Position numbers and translations under genes: made by a program | NCBI RefSeq assembly: GCF_020880975.1 | Contig: NZ_JAJIWP010000003.1 | Location: 744,001-808,000, forward strand | DNA: 64,000 bases | DNA from: Mucilaginibacter sp. UR6-1 | Lineage (GTDB): Bacteria > Bacteroidota > Bacteroidia > Sphingobacteriales > Sphingobacteriaceae | Direction: 5' to 3' | Part shown: piece after piece, positions 8,464 to 16,850 of the stretch | How the letters are laid out: every line of letters begins with the position of its first letter | How positions within the stretch are numbered: the first letter of the stretch is position 1 | Notes under the pieces: model-generated | What the model saw: only the letters and a program-made list of their open reading frames with translations | Told to the model about the DNA's origin: nothing | Databases searched by the model: none

Positions 8464-9079
8464 AATTCTACTAAAATATTTTCCTGAAATTACCCCCGCG
8501 CAGTTAAATCAGTTTGAACAACTGCCCGAATTATATACACACTGGAACAACCAGATCAACGTAATATCCCGCAAGGATATTGATCAACTGTATGAGCGCC
8601 ACGTGCTGCACTCATTAGGTATAGCCAAGGTAATGACCTTTAAACCCGGCGAAAAGGTGCTTGATGTAGGCACCGGCGGCGGCTTCCCGGGCATTCCGCT
8701 GGCCATAATGTTTCCGCAAACACAGTTTCATCTGGTTGATTCTATCGGCAAAAAAATTAAGGTTGTAAATGAGGTTGCCGCAGCATTAGGCTTGCAAAAC
8801 CTGCAGGCTACCCATGCACGTGCCGAGCAGATCAATGATAAGTTCGATTTTGTGGTGTCGCGCGCGGTAACGCGTTTAAAGGAGTTTTATCCTTGGGTAA
8901 AGGGTAAATTCAACAAGCAATCAGGCAATGTTTTACCTAACGGGATACTGTATTTAAAGGGGGGCGATCTAAACGAAGAAATTGCCGAGTCGGGTTTAGC
9001 CGTTCAGCAATTCTATCTCAAAAACTACTTTGATGAGGAGTTTTTTGAAACCAAGCAGGTAATATATGTTAAGGTTTAG
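8453..9079 (+). CDS. rsmG: 16S rRNA m7G527 methyltransferase
   Basis: Methylates N7 of G527 in 16S rRNA using S-adenosylmethionine. The 208-residue length fits the family. Seen: ISRKDIDQLYERHVLHSL (residues 38-56), the SAM loop VLDVGTGGGFPGIPLA near 70-85, and the VVSRAVTRLKEF stretch near 140, all characteristic. Its ATG at 8453 overlaps the sigma-factor end by 11 bases. Loss of this enzyme is known to give low-level streptomycin resistance in other bacteria. The 3' end converges with the M56 gene, overlapping it by 4 bases. Confidence 0.95.
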   Translation: MTSEILLKYFPEITPAQLNQFEQLPELYTHWNNQINVISRKDIDQLYERHVLHSLGIAKVMTFKPGEKVLDVGTGGGFPGIPLAIMFPQTQFHLVDSIGKKIKVVNEVAAALGLQNLQATHARAEQINDKFDFVVSRAVTRLKEFYPWVKGKFNKQSGNVLPNGILYLKGGDLNEEIAESGLAVQQFYLKNYFDEEFFETKQVIYVKV

Positions 9080-10953
9080 TTTTTAGGGAGGTAGGCCGTT
9101 ATCGCTATTTCGTTAAGTGAATAATGCAGCTTTTCGGTTTTTGCATTATCTGCATCAGTATTTTTTTCCTGCAGATTTGATTTAGGGATGTTATTATCAA
9201 CTATACTTTTTTCAGTTAACATGCTGCCATCCTTGTCAGCAAAGTTAAATGAAACCGGTACAGTATAATCGGCGTTACTTGTTTTTGCAGCGGGTAATCT
9301 GCCTTTGTAGGATTTGATTGCTCTGACAACTGCATCTTCAAGTGTTTTACTTGGAGCTCTCAATATTCTTACATCTTCAATCTCATTATTTGCATTGGTT
9401 GTTATTTGAGCAAACACACGGCCGGTAACTTTATTATCATAGTCAGCTTTTGGATACGCAATGTGTTGACTTAAATGTTTGTTAAAAGCCTTTATATCAT
9501 TATCATTTGTGTTTTGGAATGAAACCCGTTCAATTTTAGGCTGAGGTATTTGCACTGATGAATTTGATCTTTTAACATGAGATACAGATTGTTCCTTCAG
9601 CATTTTTTTCTGCTCTTTATCTAACCCTACAATGGTAACCGTGCCTATAAAATTGGCGTTTTTAGTTATAGAAGGCTCCGGGAAACGCACATAGTTTTTT
9701 GCAAGGGTAACAAAGTTTACACCCATTATGTAAGTGCCGGGTTTTACATTCAACTTACCCGAAAATGTATTAAAAGCGCTTACTGCAGCGTTACCCAACA
9801 CATTTTTGGCGGGTGCCAACAATCTCACATCGCCTACGGTACCTGCTTTATCCACGTCAAAACTTACACTTAAACCCGCGAATTTAATCTTGTTAATTTC
9901 TGACGAAGGGAATTTTATATGCTTACTCAGATAATTTGTGAGCGTAATAAAATCTTTTTTAACAAAATCAGGGGCGGGCAATCTTAAACCGGTATCAGCC
10001 TGATGCTGTTCATTTGTCAAAGGCGTATTTTTCGCCTTATACTCGTTTGCCCCGCTGTAAAGGTCAAAAGTTGGATAATTTTTACTAAAACTAAGCGTTG
10101 ACAGGCATAATGTGCCCGCGGCAATCGGAATGGTCATCAGGTATTTCAGCCTTGCTGCACTACCTGAGCGTGGTTTGTTTAACATAATTATACGATTTTT
10201 TAATAGGTTATAATTGAAAAACGAGTTGGCCGCTGCTGGCCCCTGCAAACCATAAACGTTATTTAACAAAAACGAGGAATAGGTGAGGCTATCGTTTTCA
10301 GCATGGGCGGTATGCTCATCGGCAATGTATTCATGTACGGTTTTAAGGCTGTTTTGCAGCATATAAACCAGTGGATTAAACCAACTGACGATCTTGATAA
10401 ACTCAGAAAAAACAATATCGGCCGAGTGGTTTTGCCTGATATGCACCAGCTCATGTGTAATAATGGTTTGCCTATCGGTAGTATTTTTGCCTATAAAAAG
10501 ATACCTGAAAAATGAAAAGCCGGTATTTTGTGCATCAACCTCAATAAGCTCATAACCGCCAAAATTTGTTTTATAGCTTTTACTCACCAGCATGTAAAGC
10601 TTGGTCAGCTTAATGGCAAACAGAATGATGGCCAACATCGAACCTAATAAATAAAAAGGAAGGATCAGTTCCGTCCATTCAAAAGTCATCGGCTCTGGTT
10701 TTGATGGTATGCCTGCTGCCACGGCAGGGGCAAGGTTTGTATTAAAGTTAATCATGCTGATTTGTGTAATTACTTCAGCAGGTTTTAACCAACCAATTTG
10801 TATAACAGGTAATACAAACGCGAGTATGCTGGTGGTTAACAGGTACCAGCGGTTGGCGGTATAAAAGGTTTCGTTACGTAGTATGAGCAGATAAACCGCG
10901 TAAAATATAGCCAGGTACAGGTTGGCTTCTAACAGGTAATACAGCCAGTTCAT
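9076..10953 (-). CDS. M56 (BlaR1-like) metallopeptidase fused to two TonB-like domains
   Basis: A membrane metalloprotease sensor of the BlaR1/MecR1 type. Three N-terminal helices are seen (about 8-25, 38-56, 95-118), then the zinc motif HELVH at 167-171 with the third ligand Glu208 in HEYIADEH, and a fourth helix near 270-289. After that come two periplasmic domains resembling the TonB C-terminal fold: about 350-435 (ITLTNYLSKHIKFPSS...) and 480-575 (DIKAFNKHLSQHIAYP...). There is no penicillin-binding domain. By family knowledge the protease would inactivate the cognate BlaI repressor on a signal. The ATG overlaps the BlaI stop by 4 bases, so the two are one unit. The signal sensed is unknown. 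Confidence 0.85.
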   Translation of the reverse strand: MNWLYYLLEANLYLAIFYAVYLLILRNETFYTANRWYLLTTSILAFVLPVIQIGWLKPAEVITQISMINFNTNLAPAVAAGIPSKPEPMTFEWTELILPFYLLGSMLAIILFAIKLTKLYMLVSKSYKTNFGGYELIEVDAQNTGFSFFRYLFIGKNTTDRQTIITHELVHIRQNHSADIVFSEFIKIVSWFNPLVYMLQNSLKTVHEYIADEHTAHAENDSLTYSSFLLNNVYGLQGPAAANSFFNYNLLKNRIIMLNKPRSGSAARLKYLMTIPIAAGTLCLSTLSFSKNYPTFDLYSGANEYKAKNTPLTNEQHQADTGLRLPAPDFVKKDFITLTNYLSKHIKFPSSEINKIKFAGLSVSFDVDKAGTVGDVRLLAPAKNVLGNAAVSAFNTFSGKLNVKPGTYIMGVNFVTLAKNYVRFPEPSITKNANFIGTVTIVGLDKEQKKMLKEQSVSHVKRSNSSVQIPQPKIERVSFQNTNDNDIKAFNKHLSQHIAYPKADYDNKVTGRVFAQITTNANNEIEDVRILRAPSKTLEDAVVRAIKSYKGRLPAAKTSNADYTVPVSFNFADKDGSMLTEKSIVDNNIPKSNLQEKNTDADNAKTEKLHYSLNEIAITAYLPKN

Positions 10954-11321
10954 TTTTTCTGTTGTTTAAGTTTGTCAATCAGTTCGGCCAGTTCATCCAA
11001 CTCCTTTATACCCAGCTTTTTTTCATCAGCGATGAATGATACGAGGCTTTTATAGGAATTATCAAAATAGTTGCTCATTATTTTATTGAGGCTGAATTTT
11101 TTATATTCATCCTCACTCATCAGCGGGAAGTATACGTGCGAGTTGCCATAAGCCTTATGGTCAACAAAACCCTTACCCTCAAGTACCCGTACCACGGTTG
11201 ATACGGTATTGTAGGCAGGCTTAGGCTCGGGCATCCGCTCAATAATATCTTTTACAATACCTTCATTTAACTGCCACAGTATCTGCATCACTTGTTCTTC
11301 GGCCTTGGTCAATTCTTTCAT
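10950..11321 (-). CDS. BlaI/MecI/CopY-family repressor
   Basis: A winged-helix repressor that probably controls its own operon with the M56 protease. Protein of 123 residues starting MKELTKAEEQVMQILW; the recognition helix is in KPAYNTVSTVVRVLEGKGFV, and the C-terminal dimerisation part contains the KFSLNKIMSNYF-like segment. An extension to a TTG at 11333 is possible, but the ATG at 11321 matches the family start and leaves the first operator free. Three dyads upstream (11332-11396) look like its binding sites. In BlaI systems the repressor is cleaved or released after activation of the protease. Confidence 0.92.
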   Translation of the reverse strand: MKELTKAEEQVMQILWQLNEGIVKDIIERMPEPKPAYNTVSTVVRVLEGKGFVDHKAYGNSHVYFPLMSEDEYKKFSLNKIMSNYFDNSYKSLVSFIADEKKLGIKELDELAELIDKLKQQKK

Positions 11322-11331
11322 CGTATAAAGC

Positions 11332-11349
11332 AAACTATTTTTATAGTTG
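11332..11349. promoter_or_regulatory. BlaI operator-like dyad 1
   Basis: AACTAT-TTTT-ATAGTT at 11333-11348 is a perfect dyad, 11 bases upstream of the repressor ATG. It is the first of three related dyads in the 140-bp divergent region before dprA. Confidence 0.7.
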
Positions 11350-11358
11350 TAAACATAT

Positions 11359-11376
11359 AAACTATAATTGTAGTTT
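11359..11376. promoter_or_regulatory. BlaI operator-like dyad 2
   Basis: AAACTAT-AATT-GTAGTTT, one mismatch from a perfect dyad with the same arm and spacer length as dyads 1 and 3. Its centre is 27 bases from dyad 1 and 20 from dyad 3, that is, about 2.5 and 2 helical turns. Confidence 0.65.
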
Positions 11377-11378
11377 GC

Positions 11379-11396
11379 AAACTATTTTTATAGTTT
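11379..11396. promoter_or_regulatory. BlaI operator-like dyad 3
   Basis: AAACTAT-TTTT-ATAGTTT, perfect over 7-base arms with a 4-base spacer. It lies nearest to dprA (ATG at 11462), so the repressor could also touch dprA transcription. Confidence 0.7.
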
Positions 11397-11461
11397 TTTT
11401 ATTTAATGCTAATATTATTAGGAATATGCAGCTTAAATATTTATTTTCGGGCATACAAACC

Positions 11462-12556
11462 ATGTCGCTACTACACCAAATCGCCCTTACCAATCTTAAA
11501 AATATTGGTGCCACGCTTTCAAAAACTATCGTTGCTTACTTTGGCGATGCCGAAAAAGTATTTGCCGGTAATGAAAAACGGTTAATGAAGGTGCCCGGCA
11601 TCGGCGAAAAAACCGTAGCCTCGTTAAATTTTGCCGAAGCACTGCGCAAAGCTGAGGCCGAGTTGAAATTTGTTGAAAAGCACCATATTGATGTGCTGCT
11701 GTATACCGATCCGCGTTACCCGAAGCGTTTAAAAAATTGTAACGACGCGCCCTTGCTGCTATACAGCCGTGGCAATACCGATTTGAATAAGCAGCATGTA
11801 ATCAGCATAGTAGGTACCCGTAACGCTACCGATTATGGTAAATTATTGTGTAAGCAGTTGATAGAAGAGCTGCAGCAATACAATGTGCTGATAGTTAGCG
11901 GGCTTGCCCTTGGTATTGATGTGGCCGCGCATAAGGAGTGCCTGCGGCTTGGCGTGCCAACCATTGGCGTATTAGGCCATGGGCACGACAGGTTGTACCC
12001 AAGCCAAAACCGGCAGGTGGCTGATAAAATGCTGGAGCAGGGGGGCATCCTGACCGAATATCCGTCGGGTACGCGGCCTGACAGGGAGAAATTCCCGGCG
12101 CGTAACCGCATTGTAGCCGGTATGGCCGATGCCACAATTGTGGTTGAGGCCAGCATAAAAGGCGGCGCGCTGATTACGGCGGAGATAGCCAATTCCTATA
12201 ATCGAGATGTATTTGCGTTCCCCGGCAGGCTGGGGGATGAGTTTTCGGAAGGATGTAATTTTTTGATACGCAACAACAAAGCGGGTTTGATAACCTGTAT
12301 GGCCGATGTGGCTTTTAGCCTGGGTTGGGAAAAAGCAGGCAGTGCCAGGCCAAAACAGCAATTGGCTATGCCTATTGATCTGCCGGAGGATGAACGACTG
12401 ATATTCAATATATTACAGCAATATAAAACCCTGCCTATTGATGAGCTTACCATAAAAACCGGTATGCCCATGAGCCAGTTAGCTATGGCACTGCTAAATA
12501 TGGAAATGCAGGGCTACATTACCTCATTGCCGGGCAAGGTGTACCGGCTGGGTTAG
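11462..12556 (+). CDS. dprA: DNA-processing protein DprA (Smf)
   Basis: Binds incoming single-stranded DNA and loads RecA during natural transformation. It begins MSLLHQIALTNLKNIG. A helix-hairpin-helix/SAM-like N-terminus contains KVPGIGEKTVASL, followed by the Rossmann-like DprA core with SIVGTRNATDYG, VSGLALGIDVAAHKECL, GHGHDRLYPSQN and FPARNRIVAGM. A C-terminal winged-helix domain (about 300-365) ends LPGKVYRLG. An upstream in-frame extension begins at a TTG inside operator dyad 3 and is not homologous; the ATG at 11462 fits the family. It converges with the phosphatase gene with a 4-base overlap. Confidence 0.94.
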   Translation: MSLLHQIALTNLKNIGATLSKTIVAYFGDAEKVFAGNEKRLMKVPGIGEKTVASLNFAEALRKAEAELKFVEKHHIDVLLYTDPRYPKRLKNCNDAPLLLYSRGNTDLNKQHVISIVGTRNATDYGKLLCKQLIEELQQYNVLIVSGLALGIDVAAHKECLRLGVPTIGVLGHGHDRLYPSQNRQVADKMLEQGGILTEYPSGTRPDREKFPARNRIVAGMADATIVVEASIKGGALITAEIANSYNRDVFAFPGRLGDEFSEGCNFLIRNNKAGLITCMADVAFSLGWEKAGSARPKQQLAMPIDLPEDERLIFNILQQYKTLPIDELTIKTGMPMSQLAMALLNMEMQGYITSLPGKVYRLG

Positions 12557-13023
12557 GGGGCCTCGTAAAAAAGCAGCTCACCGGCATCTTCGCTAACTTC
12601 GGCCCAGTTGGCAATACCCAACTCTATCAATGCCACGCCCGATGTATCCATTTGCTGTGGCGAACCGGTGAGGTAATACAAAATTTCGCTGATGCCGGGG
12701 TTATGCCCAACCAACGCGATAAAATTTGCCTCATCAGTAAACGCGCTGATCGCTTCCAGCAATGTTTTAAGGCTGGCATCATAAACATTCTTATTGGTTA
12801 ATGGCTTGTTTACCGGCAGGTGCTGCGTAAAAATATCGGCAGTGGCAAGTGTTCTTGTCGCTGTACTGGATATTATCAGTTCCGGAATTATGCCTTTTGC
12901 CTTCACCCGCTCGGCCATAGTAGTGGCTTCCCTGATGCCTTTTTGTGTTAAAGGGCGTTCAAAATCAATATATCCACCTTCGTGCGTGGCTTGTGCGTGG
13001 CGTATCAATAACAGCTTTTTCAT
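12553..13023 (-). CDS. SixA-type histidine phosphatase
   Basis: A short (156 aa) member of the histidine phosphatase (phosphoglycerate mutase-like) superfamily; E. coli SixA dephosphorylates phosphohistidine on signalling or PTS proteins. The catalytic RHA motif is near the N-terminus (LLIRHAQATH), the Arg of ISSTATRTLATA follows, and the second catalytic His is in LVGHNPGISEIL. The protein ends soon after the last conserved helix. The target is unknown. Transcribed from a point immediately after the terminator of the beta-barrel gene. Confidence 0.88.
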   Translation of the reverse strand: MKKLLLIRHAQATHEGGYIDFERPLTQKGIREATTMAERVKAKGIIPELIISSTATRTLATADIFTQHLPVNKPLTNKNVYDASLKTLLEAISAFTDEANFIALVGHNPGISEILYYLTGSPQQMDTSGVALIELGIANWAEVSEDAGELLFYEAP

Positions 13024-13038
13024 AGAATTTGAAATAAA

Positions 13039-13070
13039 AAAAGAGGAATGTTCGGTTCCTCTTTTAACTT
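13039..13070 (-). terminator. Rho-independent terminator of the beta-barrel gene
   Basis: A ten-base stem AAAAGAGGAA / TTCCTCTTTT (13039-13048 with 13056-13065) and a 7-base loop; reading minus, the stem runs into a T-rich tail. Located between the stop at 13093 and the sixA-like start at 13023. Confidence 0.7.
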
Positions 13071-13092
13071 TTGGGTTGATAGTTTTGTTTTG

Positions 13093-13722
13093 TTAAAAAG
13101 CGTAACCAATACCTAAGCCGAACACGTTATTCCTGATCTTCGGATTATCATAGTTTGATATGCTGGTGATGCCTGAGTTGCTATTCAGATTAATAAACAG
13201 GTTGTTTTTGAATTTTAATCCGGCTATAAAATCAACGCCAACATCCACTCTTTTATAAGTGTCAGTGTCTGACCCAAAACCAATACTTTCGCTAACAGAC
13301 CTGCCGCCTTCGGTAGCTGATACTTTTGCCGAAAGGCCATATGCAACATACGGGCCCAGGCCTAAATAAAACTCGCCCAAATTAAGCGGCTTATGGTAAA
13401 CAAAATGCACCGGCAGTTGCAGATAGTTCAGTTTAAGTTTGTAGTTAACGCCTTCCTCATTTTCGCGGCCACCCTTTTGCGCGTATAAAAGTGATGCCCT
13501 TACGGTAAAGGTATTTGCCACTTTAAAATCAGCATAACCACCGGCTGTAAAAGTCGCGGTAGCTTTTGAGTTATCGTAGTCGTTAGTAAAATCGGCAGTT
13601 GCATGTAAAAATGCCAGATTTACGTTTGCTAAAACACCAAAGTTTACTTTTTTGGGTTCATTTTGCGCGAAAGTTGTTAGGGATGACACTGCAAAGCAGG
13701 CCAGGAGTAAAATTTTTTTCAT
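13093..13722 (-). CDS. Outer-membrane beta-barrel protein (porin family, PorT-like)
   Basis: A predicted outer-membrane protein of 209 residues. The start MKKILLLACFAVSSLTTFAQ is a classical signal peptide with cleavage after AFAQ-type residues; an upstream in-frame extension lacks signal-peptide character, so the ATG at 13722 is preferred. The body has alternating amphipathic strands rich in Gly, Tyr and Asn (FGVLANVNLAF, TVRASLLYAQKG, YLGLGPYVAYGL) and ends with an aromatic terminal residue (GLGIGYAF), as expected for a barrel recognised by Bam. The function is not known. It has its own terminator and a 67-base gap from the upstream heptosyltransferase gene. Confidence 0.82.
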   Translation of the reverse strand: MKKILLLACFAVSSLTTFAQNEPKKVNFGVLANVNLAFLHATADFTNDYDNSKATATFTAGGYADFKVANTFTVRASLLYAQKGGRENEEGVNYKLKLNYLQLPVHFVYHKPLNLGEFYLGLGPYVAYGLSAKVSATEGGRSVSESIGFGSDTDTYKRVDVGVDFIAGLKFKNNLFINLNSNSGITSISNYDNPKIRNNVFGLGIGYAF

Positions 13723-13789
13723 TGTGCTTGTGATAAGATTAATTAGCTGCAAAAGTAATTTTTTGCAGCAATAACGCAAGCAGCGGTTT

Positions 13790-14758
13790 TTAAATATTAT
13801 TTGCAAAATCAGCTATAAGCGTTTCAGGCATATCGTTCATGCACTTAAAATGGCCGAGCGGGCATTTGGGTAAACCAAATTTTGAGCAGGGGCGGCAAGG
13901 CAATTCAATACCGGCAACCAAGGTTTTATCAACCCGGTACGGTTGTACACCAAGCAATTCGGGCGTGGTACCACCCCAAACCGAAGCAATGGGTTTGTTA
14001 AAGGCCTCGGCAATGTGGGTAAGGCCGGTATCAAAACCAATAATGCTTTTAGCCTGCGATACCAGGAATACCGATTGATCGAGCGTAGTTTTACCGCACA
14101 AGTTAATTATCCTATCGCTTATAGCGGCGCTTATTTCATCGCCATTGGCGGCCACATCGTTACCGCCCAACAATATTATTGGTTGATTGATCTGCCTGCA
14201 AATATTGATGATTTTATGGTTAGGCATCCGCTTGGTAAAATGCGTAGCGCCAATTATAAAAGCTACAAAACCGTTTTGGTGCGATGCCGGCAGCAGGTCA
14301 GATAAATTATATTGCCCGTTTATGTAGTAATTTATAGGTTCGCCGTCATTCATTACCCCTAAAAACTTAACCGTTTCAAGGTAGCGGTCAACCAAATGAG
14401 TAGGGGGTACCAGCTTTAATTTAAATTTAAGGCTGAGCCATTTACGCAAGCGCTGCTTTTTGTAGGTTGATGCCGGGATACCGGTACGCAGTTTAATAAT
14501 AGTGGTGCGCAGGTTATTGTGCAGATCAATAATATGATCGTACTTTTCAGCTTTTATCTCACGGATGGTTTCGCTCAGGGTATCCTTTAGCAGCAGTAAC
14601 TTATCAAGGTAAGGGTTGTTGTTGTATATGTACTGAAAGGCTGGTTTGGTTAAAAAATGAATTTCGGCATTTGGTAATTGCTTTTTGAGGCAGCGTACAA
14701 CAGGCGTGGTATAAATAATATCGCCCATTGAGCTAAAGCGGATCACCAGTATCTTCAT
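13790..14758 (-). CDS. Glycosyltransferase family 9 (heptosyltransferase-like)
   Basis: Probably transfers L-glycero-D-manno-heptose from ADP-heptose to the growing LPS core, on the cytoplasmic face of the inner membrane. The GT-B N-terminal motif is MKILVIRFSSMGDIIYTTPV; the C-terminal donor-site motif region is IIGFDTGLTHIAEAFNKPIASVWGGTTPELLG, and a cysteine-rich segment PCRPCSKFGLPKCPLGHFKCM lies near the end. The 322-residue length fits. It is the last gene of the operon containing rfaE1, gmhA and rfaE2, which make its presumed donor, so context and family agree. Confidence 0.9.
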   Translation of the reverse strand: MKILVIRFSSMGDIIYTTPVVRCLKKQLPNAEIHFLTKPAFQYIYNNNPYLDKLLLLKDTLSETIREIKAEKYDHIIDLHNNLRTTIIKLRTGIPASTYKKQRLRKWLSLKFKLKLVPPTHLVDRYLETVKFLGVMNDGEPINYYINGQYNLSDLLPASHQNGFVAFIIGATHFTKRMPNHKIINICRQINQPIILLGGNDVAANGDEISAAISDRIINLCGKTTLDQSVFLVSQAKSIIGFDTGLTHIAEAFNKPIASVWGGTTPELLGVQPYRVDKTLVAGIELPCRPCSKFGLPKCPLGHFKCMNDMPETLIADFANNI

Positions 14759-14760
14759 AC

Positions 14761-15273
14761 TTAACCGGCCTTGTTTTGGTCCTTTATCCTGTTGATGATA
14801 GAGGTTGACGAGTAGCCTTCAACAAAGGTAATGGTTTTTACCTCGCCGCCATTGGCTATCACTTCCTTAGCACCCACGATATTCTCAACCGAGTAATCGG
14901 CACCTTTTATCAGTATATCAGGCAGTAACGTGCTGATCAGGTAAAGCGGGGTATTTTCCCCGAAAATAATAATGGCATCTATAAAAAACATGGCGGCCAA
15001 CAACGCCGCACGGCTGTTTTGATCGTTAATGGGGCGGCTTTCGCCTTTTATGCGCTTAACGGAGCTATCGCTGTTAAGGCCAAGTATGAGTTTATCACCC
15101 GCTTCCGCCGCTTTGGCCAGGTAAGTAATATGGCCTATATGCAGCAAATCGAACACACCGTTGGTAAAAACCACCTTTTTACCTTCGGCCTGCCAGCCCG
15201 AAACCAATTTTTTAGCGCTATCAATATCGCCGCATATTTTGTTTACCAGTGTTTTTTCCAGATCGATACGCAT
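14761..15273 (-). CDS. rfaE2: D-glycero-beta-D-manno-heptose 1-phosphate adenylyltransferase
   Basis: Joins AMP to heptose 1-phosphate to give ADP-heptose. It is a free-standing version of the C-terminal half of E. coli HldE. The nucleotidyltransferase motif is FTNGVFDLLHIGH (residues 36-48), then RIKGESRPIND, AAMFFIDAIIIFGENTP and LIKGADYSVENIVGA. The length of 170 aa is right for a stand-alone HldC-type enzyme. Two bases before the heptosyltransferase and 17 after gmhA. The phosphatase GmhB needed between kinase and this step is not in the cluster. Confidence 0.93.
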   Translation of the reverse strand: MRIDLEKTLVNKICGDIDSAKKLVSGWQAEGKKVVFTNGVFDLLHIGHITYLAKAAEAGDKLILGLNSDSSVKRIKGESRPINDQNSRAALLAAMFFIDAIIIFGENTPLYLISTLLPDILIKGADYSVENIVGAKEVIANGGEVKTITFVEGYSSTSIINRIKDQNKAG

Positions 15274-15290
15274 GTTATAATTTGTGTTGT

Positions 15291-15845
15291 TTAAAAGGCA
15301 TTATCAATGGCCTTGCAAATAATGTGGCCTATAAGTATGTGCATTTCCTGAATTCGGGCTGTAACGTTTGATGGTACTATGATGTTCAGATCGCAGGCAC
15401 CATTCATTTTACCGCCATCCCTGCCTGAAAGGCCGAGGGTTTTTAACCCTTTTTGTTTGGCTATTTCAAAAGCCTGTAATATGCTTTCGCTGTTACCGCT
15501 GGTTGATATACCGATAAACAGATCGCCCGGCTGGCCAAGGCCTTCTAACTGGCGGGCAAAAACACGGTCGTACCCATAATCGTTACCAATGGCTGTAAGT
15601 GCCGATGTATCAACGGTTAAGGCGATGCCGGGTAAGGATATGCGCTCTTTAACATAGCGTCCGGTCAGCTCGGCTGCTATATGCTGTGCATCGCCGGCGC
15701 TGCCGCCGTTACCGGCTAACAATACTTTTTTGCCATCCTTTAACGCGGCAACCGTCATTTCACAGGCTGTTTTTATATCATCTTGCAGCGTATCAATAAC
15801 CTTTTGCAGGGTTTGCTGATGTTCAATCAATTCTTCAATCACCAT
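15291..15845 (-). CDS. gmhA: Sedoheptulose 7-phosphate isomerase
   Basis: Converts sedoheptulose 7-phosphate to D-glycero-D-manno-heptose 7-phosphate, the first step of ADP-heptose synthesis. A SIS-domain protein of 184 residues. Seen: LLAGNGGSAGDAQHIAAELTGRY (phosphate-binding loop plus the catalytic Glu helix), ALTVDTSALTAIGNDYGYD, GISTSGNSESIL and the C-terminal IQEMHILIGHIIC containing the conserved Glu and His. Two bases downstream of rfaE1. Identification is helped by the neighbours, since SIS proteins are otherwise varied. Confidence 0.93.
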   Translation of the reverse strand: MVIEELIEHQQTLQKVIDTLQDDIKTACEMTVAALKDGKKVLLAGNGGSAGDAQHIAAELTGRYVKERISLPGIALTVDTSALTAIGNDYGYDRVFARQLEGLGQPGDLFIGISTSGNSESILQAFEIAKQKGLKTLGLSGRDGGKMNGACDLNIIVPSNVTARIQEMHILIGHIICKAIDNAF

Positions 15846-15847
15846 AA

Positions 15848-16831
15848 CTATTGGCGTGTAATTAAATGCTCTTTTATTTGTTCAACAGTGGTAGTAGCGC
15901 TACCAATTTCTTTTATTACGATGGCTGCGGCATGGTTGCCCAGTTCGCAAGCCTCATCAATCTCAAAACCTGATGCCATAAAATAGGCAATGGTAGCCAG
16001 TACAGTATCACCCGCGCCGGTAACGTCAAAAACAGATGTAGCCTTTACGGGGAGCAATTTATGTGTTAATTCGCTCAATATCACCATACCTTCTTCTGAC
16101 AAGGTAACCACCAGGTATTCCGCTTCGGTTTGCGCGAAAATGGTTTGCGCGGCAAGTTTTACCTCATCAAGCGTGTTTACTTTGGCGGCACGTGCCGCTT
16201 CGCCCAGTTCCTTACGGTTGGGTTTTATCATGTAAGCGCCCTTATATTTGCTATAATCTAACCCTTTAGGGTCAATAATTACCTTTTTATTATGAGCAGT
16301 AGCCAGGTGTATTACCCTTTGGGTAAGCCCGGGCGAAAAAAGGCCTTTGCTGTAGTCGCTCAGTATCACAATATCGGCCTGCTCAATTAAGGGTTCGAGC
16401 CTGTCAAGCAGTTGCTGCTGCAAATCTTCGCTAAGCTGATCGGTAACTTCCCGGTCAATACGCAGCAATTGGTGACTGCCTGCAAGCACGCGGGTTTTAA
16501 CCGTAGTAGTTCGGCTGCTGTCAACCACTAAAGCATCAGTGGTAACGCCATCAGCATGTAATATCTGTATAAGCTGTTCGCCATAAATGTCATTACCAAT
16601 TATACCGCTAACCATAACGCCAGCGCCCAGCGAGATAAGGTTTTGCACCACATTGCCGGCACCGCCCAAAGTAGTGCTTTCACCCTTCAGGTTTACTATG
16701 GGTACAGGTGCCTCCGGCGATAAACGGCTGGCGCTGCCGGTTATATAATGGTCAACCATAAGGTCGCCCACTACCAGTATATTAGGTTTGCTGCCTGCTT
16801 GCTGCAGTTGTGTTATTTTATCGATCAGCAT
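15848..16831 (-). CDS. rfaE1: D-glycero-beta-D-manno-heptose-7-phosphate kinase
   Basis: Phosphorylates heptose 7-phosphate at C1. A PfkB/ribokinase fold protein of 327 residues equal to the N-terminal half of E. coli HldE. Features: ILVVGDLMVDHYITG (residues 19-33), RLSPEAPVPIV, the first PfkB signature LGGAGNVVQNL near 56, IDPKGLDYSKYKGAYMIKPN and the catalytic anion-hole motif DVTGAGDTVLA near 268. Split kinase and transferase genes rather than the fused form. Follows polX by 19 bases. Confidence 0.93.
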   Translation of the reverse strand: MLIDKITQLQQAGSKPNILVVGDLMVDHYITGSASRLSPEAPVPIVNLKGESTTLGGAGNVVQNLISLGAGVMVSGIIGNDIYGEQLIQILHADGVTTDALVVDSSRTTTVKTRVLAGSHQLLRIDREVTDQLSEDLQQQLLDRLEPLIEQADIVILSDYSKGLFSPGLTQRVIHLATAHNKKVIIDPKGLDYSKYKGAYMIKPNRKELGEAARAAKVNTLDEVKLAAQTIFAQTEAEYLVVTLSEEGMVILSELTHKLLPVKATSVFDVTGAGDTVLATIAYFMASGFEIDEACELGNHAAAIVIKEIGSATTTVEQIKEHLITRQ

Positions 16832-16850
16832 TTGTGTTTCTTAAATATGC

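Noticed and set aside
11375..11461. Extended N-terminus for dprA beginning at TTG 11375
   Set aside because: Would start inside operator dyad 3 and adds residues unlike DprA; the ATG at 11462 gives the family start.
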